Source: Brachyspira innocens ATCC 29796 (GTDB lineage: Bacteria; Spirochaetota; Brachyspiria; Brachyspirales; Brachyspiraceae). From it: a stretch of DNA of 44,322 nt. The stretch is taken from the NCBI RefSeq assembly GCF_000384655.1, contig NZ_ARQI01000107.1:1-44322 (forward strand), in the 5' to 3' direction. Position 1 is the first letter of the stretch. Each line of letters opens with the position of its first letter. The translations under genes were made by a program, and so were the position numbers. The notes beneath the pieces are model-generated. The model was not told the origin of the DNA, did not search any database, and saw only the letters and a list, made by a program, of their open reading frames with translations. This document shows, piece by piece, positions 24,947 to 33,939 of this stretch.

Positions 24947-26359
24947 ATGAATAATATTACAACATACGATAAGCCTAGAGAAGAATGCGGAGTTTTTGGT
25001 ATTTATTCCAAAGATATTAAGAAAGATATATTAAAAACTCTAAATTATGCCCTCTATTCATTACAGCATAGAGGACAGGAAAGTGCGGGTATTACAATAT
25101 CGAATTATAAGCATTTATTTACATATAAGGCTATGGGTCTTGTGTCTGATTTGTTTACAAGTAATATTCCTAAAGATACAGAAGGGAATATTGCAATAGG
25201 TCATGTGAGATATTCTACCACTGGTGCAAGCAAAATAGAAAATGCTCAGCCTATTGAAAATCTTTTTAGACTCGGACAAATAGCTATAGCTCATAATGGT
25301 AATTTAACTAATGCTGAAGAATTGAGATATGAACTTGAAGAAGGCGGAGCTACATTTAATGCCACTTCCGATACAGAAGTGATTATCAAACTTATAGCGA
25401 GAAAAACAGTTAGTAATTTTATAGAAGGCATAAAAGAAAGTGTTAATATTATAAAAGGTGCTTTTGCTCTTGTTATAGTTGTAGACGGCAAACTTATAGG
25501 GGTAAGAGATCCTTATGGTATAAGACCTTTATGTTTGGGTACAAATTCAAACGGCGATTATTTTTTAGCTTCAGAATCTTGTGCTTTAGATGCTGTGGGT
25601 TCTAAGTTTGTAAGAGATATTGAAGCAGGAGAGATGGTAATAATAGATGATGAAGGCGTAAAATCTTTTAAATATGCTAAAGAAGATGTAAAACATTGTC
25701 CTTGTGCTTTTGAACATATATATTTTGCACGTCCTGAAAGCAATATAGACGGTATTAATGTATATAATGTGAGATTTCAGACAGGTGTGCTTCTTGCAAG
25801 ACAAAATAAAGTTGATGCTGATATAGTTATAGGAGTTCAGGACTCTGGTACTATAGCGGCTTTGGGATTTTCTCAGGAAAGCGGAATACCTTACAGTATA
25901 GGTTTGGTAAAAAACAGATACATTGGAAGAACATTTATTATGCCAGAGCAATCCACAAGAGAAGAAACTGTTAAACTAAAATTTAATCCTTTAAAGCATT
26001 TGATAGACGGAAAAAGAGTTATACTTATAGATGATTCATTGGTAAGAGGTACTACAAGCAGAATATTAATAGATATTGTAAGGCGTGCTGGTGCTAAGGA
26101 AGTGCATTTTAGGTCAGCTTCTCCTGTTATAAAAAGTCCATGCTACTATGGAGTTGATATATCTTCAAAAAAAGAACTTATAGGAGCAAAACTTTCTGTA
26201 GAAGAGATTAGAAAGGAGATTAATGCTGATACTTTAGAATATCTTACAATAGAAGATATGCTTGAGGCTTTAGGAAACAAAAATTACTGCATAGGCTGTT
26301 TTAATGGAAGTTATCCTACAGAGATACCTAAAAAAGTACCTATTGATAAGACTTGTTAA
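24947..26359 (+). CDS. purF: Amidophosphoribosyltransferase
   Basis: Catalyses the first committed step of purine synthesis: PRPP plus glutamine to phosphoribosylamine. A 13-residue propeptide ends before Cys14 in REECGVFGIY, which becomes the N-terminal nucleophile of the glutaminase domain. LQHRGQESAG, GHVRYSTTG and AHNGNLTNAEELR follow. The C-terminal phosphoribosyltransferase half holds the PRPP loop VILIDDSLVRGTTS, and CYYGVDISSKKEL and YCIGCFNGSYP support an Fe-S type enzyme. 470 residues, full length. No good Shine-Dalgarno is visible in the AT-rich leader. The 244-bp upstream gap shows no purine riboswitch. Confidence 0.96.
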   Translation: MNNITTYDKPREECGVFGIYSKDIKKDILKTLNYALYSLQHRGQESAGITISNYKHLFTYKAMGLVSDLFTSNIPKDTEGNIAIGHVRYSTTGASKIENAQPIENLFRLGQIAIAHNGNLTNAEELRYELEEGGATFNATSDTEVIIKLIARKTVSNFIEGIKESVNIIKGAFALVIVVDGKLIGVRDPYGIRPLCLGTNSNGDYFLASESCALDAVGSKFVRDIEAGEMVIIDDEGVKSFKYAKEDVKHCPCAFEHIYFARPESNIDGINVYNVRFQTGVLLARQNKVDADIVIGVQDSGTIAALGFSQESGIPYSIGLVKNRYIGRTFIMPEQSTREETVKLKFNPLKHLIDGKRVILIDDSLVRGTTSRILIDIVRRAGAKEVHFRSASPVIKSPCYYGVDISSKKELIGAKLSVEEIRKEINADTLEYLTIEDMLEALGNKNYCIGCFNGSYPTEIPKKVPIDKTC

Positions 26360-26371
26360 TTTTATATAATT

Positions 26372-26400
26372 AGGGCTTCATTTTTATGAAGTCCTTTTTT
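26372..26400 (+). terminator. Terminator of purF
   Basis: A 10-bp stem (26372-26381 with 26386-26395, one G-U pair), four-T loop, followed by a T run. Confidence 0.8.
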
Positions 26401-26422
26401 ATAAAAATTATTAATACAATAA

Positions 26423-26451
26423 TTGACTTTTATCCGTAATAAATTTATCAT
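26423..26451 (+). promoter_or_regulatory. Promoter of the small membrane-protein gene
   Basis: TTGACT (26423-26428), 17-bp spacer, TATCAT (26446-26451), with the start about 27-33 bases later. Confidence 0.55.
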
Positions 26452-26477
26452 ATAAAAAATAATAAATGGGGTAAATA

Positions 26478-26978
26478 GTGATTATGAAAGAAGTTCATTA
26501 TAAAATATGCATGAATGAAGAAGAATTAGTTGATGCTTTGATGAATGATGATGATGTTATTTATGCAGAGTATAAACTAGGCAAAAAAATATCAAATATA
26601 AAAAATACTGGAAAAATTGCTTGGGGTGTACTTATAGGAGGAGTATTAGTCGCCGCTACTGCTGTAATATCATCAAAGAAATTAGGAAAAGACAAGGCAT
26701 TAATCGCTTCTTCTATAGCAACTATTCCATCTGCTGCTGCTGCCATTATTTATATAGGGCTTCCTTCTACTATATCATTAATACAAATTCTTATAAGTGC
26801 CTATAAAAAAAATGACGGTATAAACGGAGCAAAAGATATAGTATTAAAATTAAGAAATAACTACTATATAGCTGAAAAAGACAGAGAAAAACTCACACTA
26901 AAGAAAACAGCAGGCGAAAAAGTAAAAGAAGTAAAAATTACAGAAATTACAGAACCTGAAGATAAAAAAGGTAAATAA
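26478..26978 (+). CDS. Hypothetical membrane protein
   Basis: 166 residues, not recognised. An acidic N-terminal third (MNEEELVDALMNDDD) is followed by two hydrophobic stretches (about 47-65, WGVLIGGVLVAATAVISS, and 76-105), and then a Lys/Glu-rich cytoplasmic-type tail. Two starts are possible: GTG at 26478, six bases after GGGG, or ATG at 26484. It has its own promoter and ends 15 bp before the convergent BspA-repeat gene. Confidence 0.65.
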   Translation: MIMKEVHYKICMNEEELVDALMNDDDVIYAEYKLGKKISNIKNTGKIAWGVLIGGVLVAATAVISSKKLGKDKALIASSIATIPSAAAAIIYIGLPSTISLIQILISAYKKNDGINGAKDIVLKLRNNYYIAEKDREKLTLKKTAGEKVKEVKITEITEPEDKKGK

Positions 26979-26993
26979 TATTTTTTTTATTAT

Positions 26994-29312
26994 TTAAAAT
27001 AAATTAGTTAAACGAAAATCCCATATCATAAATACAAGAATTGTATAAATAAATCTTTTTGATACTTCTTTGTTTTCATCGTTTTTAAACTCAATATTTA
27101 TTTTTACTTTGTCCTTATAATCAGCTTCTCCATAAATTTGAGCCTTTATTATAAAAGTATCTCTATTATCAAGACTTAAATTATATTCTTTGATTGTTCT
27201 GTATTCTGTATATGAAGACATCATTCCATATCTCATTCCAAATGCTTTAAAAGTACCATATGCTATTTCTATATTTTGTAGTTTGTTTATTTCATTTTCC
27301 AAATTATTTTTATCAAGTTTTATTATGCTTAATTGATTTATAGGCTGCGATAATTCATAATCTTCTAATTGCTTTTTCCATTTTGTAATGGTTTCTTCTT
27401 TCATTTCAATAGGGCTTGCTAAACTTATAAAGGTATTATCATCAATTTTTATTTCTTCATCATCTGAGTTGGTATAACTTCCATCTCCTGAATATCTGAA
27501 TGTTGTTATAAAATTATTATTTATATCGTATAAATTCCATATAAGTGATAAGTCAAATTTATTCATTATTGGATTATCTATAAAAACTTCTTTGAAAAAA
27601 TTATAATCATATTTATCACCTGCAATAAGTAATTTATTTAATATATACGAGAATTTTTTTATCATATTAGAAACTTCTTCTCTTATATGTTTTATTTCTT
27701 CTTTTTTATTATTATCTAAATTTCTTGGAATTGATTTTAATATTTTATTCATCTTTATATCAAATATACTTACAGAATAATCATTGTTTAATATTAATTT
27801 ATAATTTTCATCAATAATTTTTTCGCTGTTTTTGTCAAAGCCAATATTTGAATTATATTTCAATTCTAAATTGTAAAAAGGAATTTTTTTATCTTTAGCA
27901 ATTTCTATTAAAATATCTAAAGCATTATTTTTTGTTGCCATTTTTTTGGCATTATTATATATATTAAATAGTATTTTAATTGTGTATTCATTTTCTTTAT
28001 TTAAAGATAGTATCTTAAAAAATAATTTTGATTCTCCGTCTTTTTTGTATATTTCTTCTAATGATCCTCCATATAATCCGTAAATTAATTGTGCTGTTTC
28101 TTTATTTGTTTCTTTATAAATATTATAAGCAAAGTTCAAAAAACTTTCTTTATCAAGCAAATCTATAATAGAATCAATTTCAATAATACGATAAATATAT
28201 TTCTTTAATTCTAGATATTTTAAGTATATGTATTTTATTACTTTTATATTAACTTCTCTTGATTTATCCTTTATTAATACATTAGCTTTTTTTATAAAGT
28301 CAACTTTCTTTTCATCTTTTTTATTTAGATTATTTTCAGCATAATTTTCTGCTTCTTCTATACTTTTGAAAGTTACACATTCTGCTAAATCTTTTAATTC
28401 ATCATAATAAATATTTTCTAATCTTTTCTTGAAGGCTATTATTTTTTTATTTTTGCTTTCAGATGATATTTTATAAATTTCTTTTAAATTATCTCTTATA
28501 ATATCATTACCATAATAATAATTATCTAATACATGTAAATATAAAGTCCATTTCAAATTTTTAAAATTTTTAAAGTTATTACAGAATTGAAAAATATTCT
28601 CCATAGAATTAACTTGACTAATATCCCAATTTTCTAAAGAATCATACTGATTAAAATTATAAGTTCCGCCAAACATATAACTCATATTTTTTACTTTATT
28701 AACATTCCATTTATCAAGAGGCTGATTAAACTTTGAAGCAAGATAAAACATATATGATGTATCTTTCACATTTGATATATCCCAATCATTTAAAGGCTGA
28801 TTAAACTCTAAAGCTTGTACAAACATACAATACATATTTTCAACATTAGATACATTCCAACTATTAAGCGGCTGATTAAATTTGCTGCATCCTCTAAACA
28901 TATAACTCATATCTTTAACACTCTCAACATTCCAAGATGAAATATCCTGATTAAAGCTAAAAGCATCATTAAACATATAATTCATAATTTTAACTTTATG
29001 AACATTCCAATTATTAAGAGGCTGATTGAATTTAGCTGCATCTCTAAACATATAGCCCATATTTTCAACATTAGATACATTCCAATTATTTATATTATGA
29101 TTAAAATTTGATGCAAAAGAAAACATTGAATTCATGTTTACAACATTAGAAGTATTCCAAGTTTCTATTCCAGAAAAATCCTTTCTTTTACTTCCAGAAA
29201 ATAATCCGCTCATATCTGTAATAAGGCTTGTATCTATATCGCCTAAATAAATATTTTCATCTTCCGTTAGTTTATATAATTCTTTTAAAGTTTGCGGCTT
29301 GTATTTTGGCAT
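26994..29312 (-). CDS. BspA-type (DUF285) repeat protein fused to a DUF4132-like domain
   Basis: 772 residues. Residues 33-250 hold about eight 25-residue repeats of the pattern FNQPLNNWNVSNVENMxYMFxxA, the DUF285 or BspA leucine-rich type usually seen on surface proteins. There is no signal peptide (MPKYKPQTLKELYKLTED), so this copy is predicted cytoplasmic. Residues 280-560 are helical. From about 588 the sequence follows the DUF4132 pattern: IWNLYD, TTFRYSGDGSY, LASPIEM, then W645KKQLEDYELSQPINQL. DUF4132 occurs in MolR/YehI-like and WGR-associated proteins of unknown biochemical role. AGGA lies seven bases before the ATG. The last 20 residues do not fit the family and might reflect a late frame change. 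Confidence 0.75.
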   Translation of the reverse strand: MPKYKPQTLKELYKLTEDENIYLGDIDTSLITDMSGLFSGSKRKDFSGIETWNTSNVVNMNSMFSFASNFNHNINNWNVSNVENMGYMFRDAAKFNQPLNNWNVHKVKIMNYMFNDAFSFNQDISSWNVESVKDMSYMFRGCSKFNQPLNSWNVSNVENMYCMFVQALEFNQPLNDWDISNVKDTSYMFYLASKFNQPLDKWNVNKVKNMSYMFGGTYNFNQYDSLENWDISQVNSMENIFQFCNNFKNFKNLKWTLYLHVLDNYYYGNDIIRDNLKEIYKISSESKNKKIIAFKKRLENIYYDELKDLAECVTFKSIEEAENYAENNLNKKDEKKVDFIKKANVLIKDKSREVNIKVIKYIYLKYLELKKYIYRIIEIDSIIDLLDKESFLNFAYNIYKETNKETAQLIYGLYGGSLEEIYKKDGESKLFFKILSLNKENEYTIKILFNIYNNAKKMATKNNALDILIEIAKDKKIPFYNLELKYNSNIGFDKNSEKIIDENYKLILNNDYSVSIFDIKMNKILKSIPRNLDNNKKEEIKHIREEVSNMIKKFSYILNKLLIAGDKYDYNFFKEVFIDNPIMNKFDLSLIWNLYDINNNFITTFRYSGDGSYTNSDDEEIKIDDNTFISLASPIEMKEETITKWKKQLEDYELSQPINQLSIIKLDKNNLENEINKLQNIEIAYGTFKAFGMRYGMMSSYTEYRTIKEYNLSLDNRDTFIIKAQIYGEADYKDKVKINIEFKNDENKEVSKRFIYTILVFMIWDFRLTNLF

Positions 29313-29438
29313 GCTATTATCCTTTTATATTTAAAACATTTAAACTAGTAAATCATAAAATTGATTTTTTCTTAAAGTAATATTGTATAAAAAGTACTAT
29401 TACAGACTTTAAAATAATAGTAAAAATGAATATAAAAT

Positions 29439-29467
29439 TTGATTTTTGATATTTTTTTTACTATACT
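29439..29467 (+). promoter_or_regulatory. Promoter of the EF-G paralogue
   Basis: TTGATT (29439-29444), 17-bp spacer, TATACT (29462-29467). It implies a leader of about 125 nt, in which a small AAGCTT-type stem lies near 29505-29520. Confidence 0.5.
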
Positions 29468-29597
29468 TGAATTATCATGCATTGCTTAGTTTTCTATGAA
29501 TCAGCTTATTCTTTAAGCTTCTTTAGAAATCACCAAAATAATATAATAAATAATCTATTATATCAAAATATTACCTGTTATCAAAGGAGGAATGTCT

Positions 29598-31688
29598 ATG
29601 GGAAAAATCTATAACCCAGAAAGTATTCGTAATGTAGCCCTTTTGGGACATGTAGGAAGCGGCAAAACATCTTTAAATGAAGCCTTATTATTCAGAGCAA
29701 AATCTATAGATAAGAAAGGCGAAATAGAAAGAGGTACTACAGTCAGTGATTATACAGACGAAGAAATAAAACAAAAAATGTCAATACGTACTTCTTTAAG
29801 TTTTATAGAATGGAAAGATCATAAAATTAATTTGCTGGACATTCCGGGGTCGGGTGATTTTAGCGGCGAGATTAACCCAGCCTTAAGAGTAGCAGAATCC
29901 TGTATAGTAGTAATAGATGCCGAGTTTGGTATACAGATAGAAACAGAAAAACATTGGCAGATGGCTAATAGTTTTAAAAGACCTAGAATAATATTTATCA
30001 ATAAAATAGATAAGGAGATGGTTGATCATAAAACTTTATTAGAAAAAATAGAACATAACTTTAAAGAGCCTCCTGTAGTTCCTATACAAATACCTATGGG
30101 TAATGGTAAAGATTTTAAAGGTATAATAGATGTTATTTATCATAAGGCTTTCTTTAGAGATGAACATGGAAAAATTGTAGAAGCAGAAATACCAGAAGAG
30201 TATTATGATGAGTACAGAGCTACACGCGACAGACTTAAAGAACTTGTATGCGAAGTAGATGACAGCCTTACAGAAAGATTTTTAGAAGGCGGAAAGTTTA
30301 CTGATGAAGAATATATAGAAGCTCTAACAAAATCTATACTTCAGTATAAAGTAGTTCCAATTTTATTTGGTACTTCTATAAGAGATATAGGTATGGGAGC
30401 GGTACTTGATACTATAATAAGATATATGCCTTCTCCTTCATATGTTCCTGTTACAGATGGTACAGACCTTTTAACAAATGAACCTGCTACAAGGTCTATA
30501 TTAGGAGAGAATAATCCTTTTGCTGCCTTTGTATTTAAAACCACTATAGATCAATATGCTGGAAGAATATCTTTCTTTAAAGTTCGTTCTGGAAGTATAA
30601 AAAGCGGCGATGAAATATACAATTCAAGAACTGGTAAAAAAGAAAAAGTATCACATATATATACAGCAAGAGGTAAAAAACAATTTGAAACAGACACTAT
30701 TACAGCAGGCGATATAGGAGTATTAGCTAAACTTTCAGACTGCAGAACAGCAGATACTATCAGTACCCCAAGTTCTCCATTCCAATTCCTTCCTCTAAAA
30801 ATACCTCAGCCTATTTATTTTACAGCTATTAAAATATTAAAAAATGATATAAAAGCACTTGAAGTTCTTGATACAATCGATCAGGAAGATTTGACTTTCC
30901 ATGTAGAGTTTGACAGCGAAACAAAAGAAACTATAATAAAAGCTATGGGTGCTTTGCAGGTAAAATTGGCACTTGAAAGAGTAGTATCTTTAACTAAAGC
31001 CGAAATAGAACAGAGTGTTCCTAGAGTGGCCTACAGAGAAACTATAAGGAAGAAAGCTCAGGCACAATATAGGCATAAAAAACAGTCTGGAGGAAGCGGT
31101 CAGTTTGGAGAAGTTCATTTAGAAGTAGAGCCTCTTCCAAGAGACGGCGGATATGAATTTGTTAATGATATATTCGGCGGTGCTATCCCAAAACAGTATA
31201 TACCGGGAGTAGAAAAAGGTATACAAGATGCTATGGCACAGGGACCTTTGGGTAAATATCCTATGGTAGATATAAAAGTAAGACTATATGATGGTAAGTA
31301 CCATGATGTAGATTCTAATGAATTATCATTTAGAATAGCAGGTTCTATGGCAGCTAAAGAAGCATTCAAAAATGCAAGCCCTGTATTATTAGAGCCTATT
31401 ATGAAAGTTACAGTTTATGTACCTGAAGAGTTTACAGGTGCTATAATGAATGAGCTTACAGGCAAAAGAGGAAAAATCTTGGGTATGGAAGCAGCTTCAA
31501 ATACTGTACAGATGATTAAAGCTGAAGTTCCATTATCTGAAATGCTTACTTATTCTATAGAGATGAAAGCATCTACTTCAGGCAGAGGTACTTTTGAAAT
31601 GGAGCATTCTCATTATCAGGAATTAACAGGTCCTTTGGCTGATAAAGTTATAGAAGAAAGAAAGGCTTTGCTTGGAAGCGGAGAGTAA
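29598..31688 (+). CDS. Elongation factor G-like translational GTPase
   Basis: 696 residues from the ATG at 29598, which sits seven bases after AAAGGAGG; an ATG six bases earlier would be only one base from it. G1 is GHVGSGKTS (17-25), G3 DIPGSGDF in place of the DTPGH of canonical EF-G, and G4 NKID. Domains II-V follow, with the EF-G landmarks PRVAYRETI, GSGQFGEVHLEVEPL and the closing EMLTYSIEMKASTSGRGTFEMEHSHY. The divergent G3 region places it with EF-G-like paralogues rather than the housekeeping FusA. Its role in translation or ribosome recycling is not settled. It is monocistronic. Confidence 0.88.
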   Translation: MGKIYNPESIRNVALLGHVGSGKTSLNEALLFRAKSIDKKGEIERGTTVSDYTDEEIKQKMSIRTSLSFIEWKDHKINLLDIPGSGDFSGEINPALRVAESCIVVIDAEFGIQIETEKHWQMANSFKRPRIIFINKIDKEMVDHKTLLEKIEHNFKEPPVVPIQIPMGNGKDFKGIIDVIYHKAFFRDEHGKIVEAEIPEEYYDEYRATRDRLKELVCEVDDSLTERFLEGGKFTDEEYIEALTKSILQYKVVPILFGTSIRDIGMGAVLDTIIRYMPSPSYVPVTDGTDLLTNEPATRSILGENNPFAAFVFKTTIDQYAGRISFFKVRSGSIKSGDEIYNSRTGKKEKVSHIYTARGKKQFETDTITAGDIGVLAKLSDCRTADTISTPSSPFQFLPLKIPQPIYFTAIKILKNDIKALEVLDTIDQEDLTFHVEFDSETKETIIKAMGALQVKLALERVVSLTKAEIEQSVPRVAYRETIRKKAQAQYRHKKQSGGSGQFGEVHLEVEPLPRDGGYEFVNDIFGGAIPKQYIPGVEKGIQDAMAQGPLGKYPMVDIKVRLYDGKYHDVDSNELSFRIAGSMAAKEAFKNASPVLLEPIMKVTVYVPEEFTGAIMNELTGKRGKILGMEAASNTVQMIKAEVPLSEMLTYSIEMKASTSGRGTFEMEHSHYQELTGPLADKVIEERKALLGSGE

Positions 31689-31715
31689 AATTAAATGCTG
31701 TATATAAAAATAAAG

Positions 31716-31744
31716 TTGATATTTTTTATATACTATAATATAAT
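31716..31744 (+). promoter_or_regulatory. Promoter of the PtsN-like fusion gene
   Basis: TTGATA (31716-31721), 17-bp spacer, TATAAT (31739-31744). The Shine-Dalgarno AGGAG lies six bases before the ATG. Confidence 0.55.
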
Positions 31745-31774
31745 AATTTAATACGTATAACACTAGGAGATTGT

Positions 31775-32593
31775 ATGCTCAAAATAATTGACAAAATTAC
31801 AAAAGAACATGTATTTGAAGATTTGGAATCAAAAGACAAAGAATCACTTTTTAGAGCTTTAAGTGAAAAAATCGCACCAGTAGCTTCTGCTTCTGCAGAT
31901 GCTGTATTTGATGCATTCAAAAAGCGTGAAGATGAATACACAACTAATATAGGTAACGGCGTTGCTGTTCCGCATGGCAGAATTCAAGGCTATGGAAAAA
32001 CTGATATATTTGTAGGTTTCTTGAAAGATGAAATCAACTACGATTCAGATTCTGATGAAAAAAGCCCTGTAAAACTTGTATTTGCTATACTTTCTGACCT
32101 TGATAACCCACAGGATTACCTATTAAATCTTTCTCAAATTTTCTTCTTGGTAAACCAAAAAGAAATACTTGACAAGATTATGGCTACTAAAGGTTATGAT
32201 GAACTTTATAGTGTTTTAGAATCTTTCAAAAAATTAGATGAAAAATTTGAAGCTGAAAAACAAATTAAATTCTTAATCGAACTTGAAAGAGCTGAAATAC
32301 AAATTAAAGCATATGAACTTTATAGTTCTACTCACTCTCAGCAAAAATCTGATGTAGTTTTAGAAGAGTACAAAAAATATAAAGACACTATATTAAGTAA
32401 AATTGATGTTGCTGTATTAGAAAATTATAAAAGAATTAAAGAAAATAAAGGTGAAGCTCTAGCTAAAATAGAAAATTATAAATGCAGTGCTTGTAATGTA
32501 GCTATACCTAAAATGACTGTTAATGAAGTTAGAAGACAAAATCAAATTATAATGTGTTTCCATTGCGGAAGAATATTGTTTACTACTGATTAA
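31775..32593 (+). CDS. PTS EIIA (PtsN-type) domain fused to a C4 zinc ribbon
   Basis: 272 residues. The N-terminal 150 residues form a nitrogen-PTS EIIA domain: the phosphorylatable His67 is in GVAVPHGR, followed by DIFVGFLKDEI and VKLVFAILSDLDNPQDYL. A charged helical linker, probably coiled coil (155-230), leads to a C-terminal zinc ribbon with CSAC at 237-240 and CFHCGRIL at 261-268, the zf-RING_7 pattern usually found after coiled coils in DUF164/CdsZ-type proteins. The fusion suggests phosphorylation-controlled binding of a nucleic acid or protein. No PTS EI or HPr gene is nearby. It is followed 11 bp later by a lipoprotein gene. Confidence 0.85.
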   Translation: MLKIIDKITKEHVFEDLESKDKESLFRALSEKIAPVASASADAVFDAFKKREDEYTTNIGNGVAVPHGRIQGYGKTDIFVGFLKDEINYDSDSDEKSPVKLVFAILSDLDNPQDYLLNLSQIFFLVNQKEILDKIMATKGYDELYSVLESFKKLDEKFEAEKQIKFLIELERAEIQIKAYELYSSTHSQQKSDVVLEEYKKYKDTILSKIDVAVLENYKRIKENKGEALAKIENYKCSACNVAIPKMTVNEVRRQNQIIMCFHCGRILFTTD

Positions 32594-32604
32594 TATTTAA
32601 GTTG

Positions 32605-33012
32605 ATGATAAATAGTTTCTTAGATAAAAGGAAAGCTAAAATATTATTGTTAATTCTTTTAGCTTTCCTTTATATTTCATGCTCGCCGAATAAACCTAGC
32701 TCTCTTCTTTCAGAGTTTTATAATTATCCTAATCCTTTTAACCCTTCTAATGGTGAAAATACTACATATAAAGTATCTATTAAAAGCGGTGAAATTATAA
32801 GTGCCAAACTTGATATATATTCTCAAAATGGAGATTTGATAGATTCAAAGGATATGATTATTGAAAACAGTAAAAAAACTGCCACATGTATATGGTCTGG
32901 TTTGGATAAAAACGGAAAATATCTGCCTTCTGCTGTTTATGATGCCAAAGTAACAGTAAAATATAATCAGGATTCTACATTTGTTTCTGAATTTAAGACT
33001 TCAATAAGATAA
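32605..33012 (+). CDS. Lipoprotein with a FlgD-type Ig-like domain
   Basis: 135 residues from the ATG at 32605 (an adjacent in-frame TTG is less likely). The signal peptide includes KILLLILLAFLYISC, with the lipobox Cys near residue 26. The mature part opens with FYNYPNPFNPSNGENTTYKV and ends with TATCIWSGLDKNGKYLPSAVYDAKV, the pattern of the FlgD Ig-like/secretion C-terminal domain family. It likely faces the periplasm or cell surface and may share a transcript with the PtsN fusion. Exact role unknown. Confidence 0.75.
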   Translation: MINSFLDKRKAKILLLILLAFLYISCSPNKPSSLLSEFYNYPNPFNPSNGENTTYKVSIKSGEIISAKLDIYSQNGDLIDSKDMIIENSKKTATCIWSGLDKNGKYLPSAVYDAKVTVKYNQDSTFVSEFKTSIR

Positions 33013-33045
33013 AATATAATATTTTTTAATAATTATAAAAATAAT

Positions 33046-33076
33046 GACAAAAATTGTCGTTTGTATACACTATAAT
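33046..33076 (+). promoter_or_regulatory. Palindrome overlapping a promoter
   Basis: GACAA-AAA-TTGTC (33046-33058), followed by a perfect TATAAT at 33071-33076. No -35 box lies at normal spacing, so the palindrome occupies the -35 region, where an activator or repressor could bind. It precedes the small zinc-ribbon gene. Confidence 0.35.
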
Positions 33077-33111
33077 TACATTAAATTAAAAATTATTATA
33101 GGAGTTTTATT

Positions 33112-33285
33112 ATGCTGCCTTTTAATCCCCCATTTATGTATAAATGCAATTCCTGCGGCAAAATTTTCACTAAATCTAAAAAGCCTATTTTGGGTGGCAC
33201 TATATTTTCAATCTTAAGCAGACCTAAATGTCCAAAATGCGGAAGCAAGGATACTAAATCTATAGATCATATTATAAAAAAGTAA
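33112..33285 (+). CDS. Small zinc-ribbon protein
   Basis: 57 residues: starts MLPFNPPFMYKCNSCGKIF and ends in KCPKCGSKDTKSIDHIIKK. CNSC (12-15) and CPKC (41-44) are spaced for one zinc ribbon. AGGAG lies seven bases before the ATG, which makes translation likely. It resembles small metal-binding proteins of unknown role found in many bacteria. It is independent of the upstream lipoprotein gene (99-bp gap with a TATAAT box). Confidence 0.7.
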   Translation: MLPFNPPFMYKCNSCGKIFTKSKKPILGGTIFSILSRPKCPKCGSKDTKSIDHIIKK

Positions 33286-33358
33286 CTCCATTAATATTTG
33301 CACTATAATATATTTTTGTTTATAATATAGCATAAATTTATTATTAGGAGAAAATAAT

Positions 33359-33847
33359 ATGAAAGCTGCTATAATATTTGGAAGCAGATCTGATACTGAT
33401 AAAATGAAAGGTGCTGCTGCTTGCTTAAAAGAATTTGGAGTTGAATATAAAGCCTTTGTTCTGTCTGCTCACAGAGTTCCAGAACATCTTGAAAAAACTA
33501 TTAAAGAAATAGAAGAAGAAAATTTTGAAGTAATTATTGCAGGAGCAGGTCTTGCCGCACATTTACCCGGTGTTATAGCTTCAAAAACAATACTTCCAGT
33601 GATAGGCGTTCCTATTAGTGCAAGTAATCTTGACGGAATGGACGCTCTTTTGTCTATAGTTCAAATGCCTAAACCTATAACTGTTGCAACTGTTGGTATC
33701 AATAATTCTTATAATGCTGGTATGCTTGCTATTGAAATACTTGCTTTAAAATATGATACTATAAAAAATAAATTAATAGAATACAGAAAAAAAATGAAAG
33801 AAGATTTTATAGCTGATAATAATAAAGCTATAGAGTTTGATATATAA
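33359..33847 (+). CDS. purE: N5-CAIR mutase or AIR carboxylase
   Basis: Purine pathway enzyme. GSRSDTDKMKGAAACLKEFG (8-27) is the nucleotide-binding start, FVLSAHRVPEHL follows, then IIAGAGLAAHLPGVIASKT and DALLSIVQMPK. The 162-residue length is normal. No purK is beside it. In Treponema denticola PurE is a class II enzyme that uses CO2 directly; whether this one does cannot be read by eye. AGGAG lies before the ATG, and purC follows after 92 bp. Confidence 0.94.
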   Translation: MKAAIIFGSRSDTDKMKGAAACLKEFGVEYKAFVLSAHRVPEHLEKTIKEIEEENFEVIIAGAGLAAHLPGVIASKTILPVIGVPISASNLDGMDALLSIVQMPKPITVATVGINNSYNAGMLAIEILALKYDTIKNKLIEYRKKMKEDFIADNNKAIEFDI

Positions 33848-33939
33848 TTATTTTTATATTTTATAACATTACTATATGGAAAAATTATCAAAAAAGTATA
33901 TAATAGTATAAAAAGTTTTGACATAACAGGAGTTTATAT

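Noticed and set aside
26994-27060. Frameshift at the end of the DUF4132-like domain
   Set aside because: An alternative frame gives a plausible ending, but there is no homologue at hand to show which is ancestral.
29474-29615. Open frame of about 45 codons starting ATGCATTGC in the leader of the EF-G-like gene and running past its start
   Set aside because: No ribosome site before its ATG, and it overlaps the strong Shine-Dalgarno of the real gene; likely chance.
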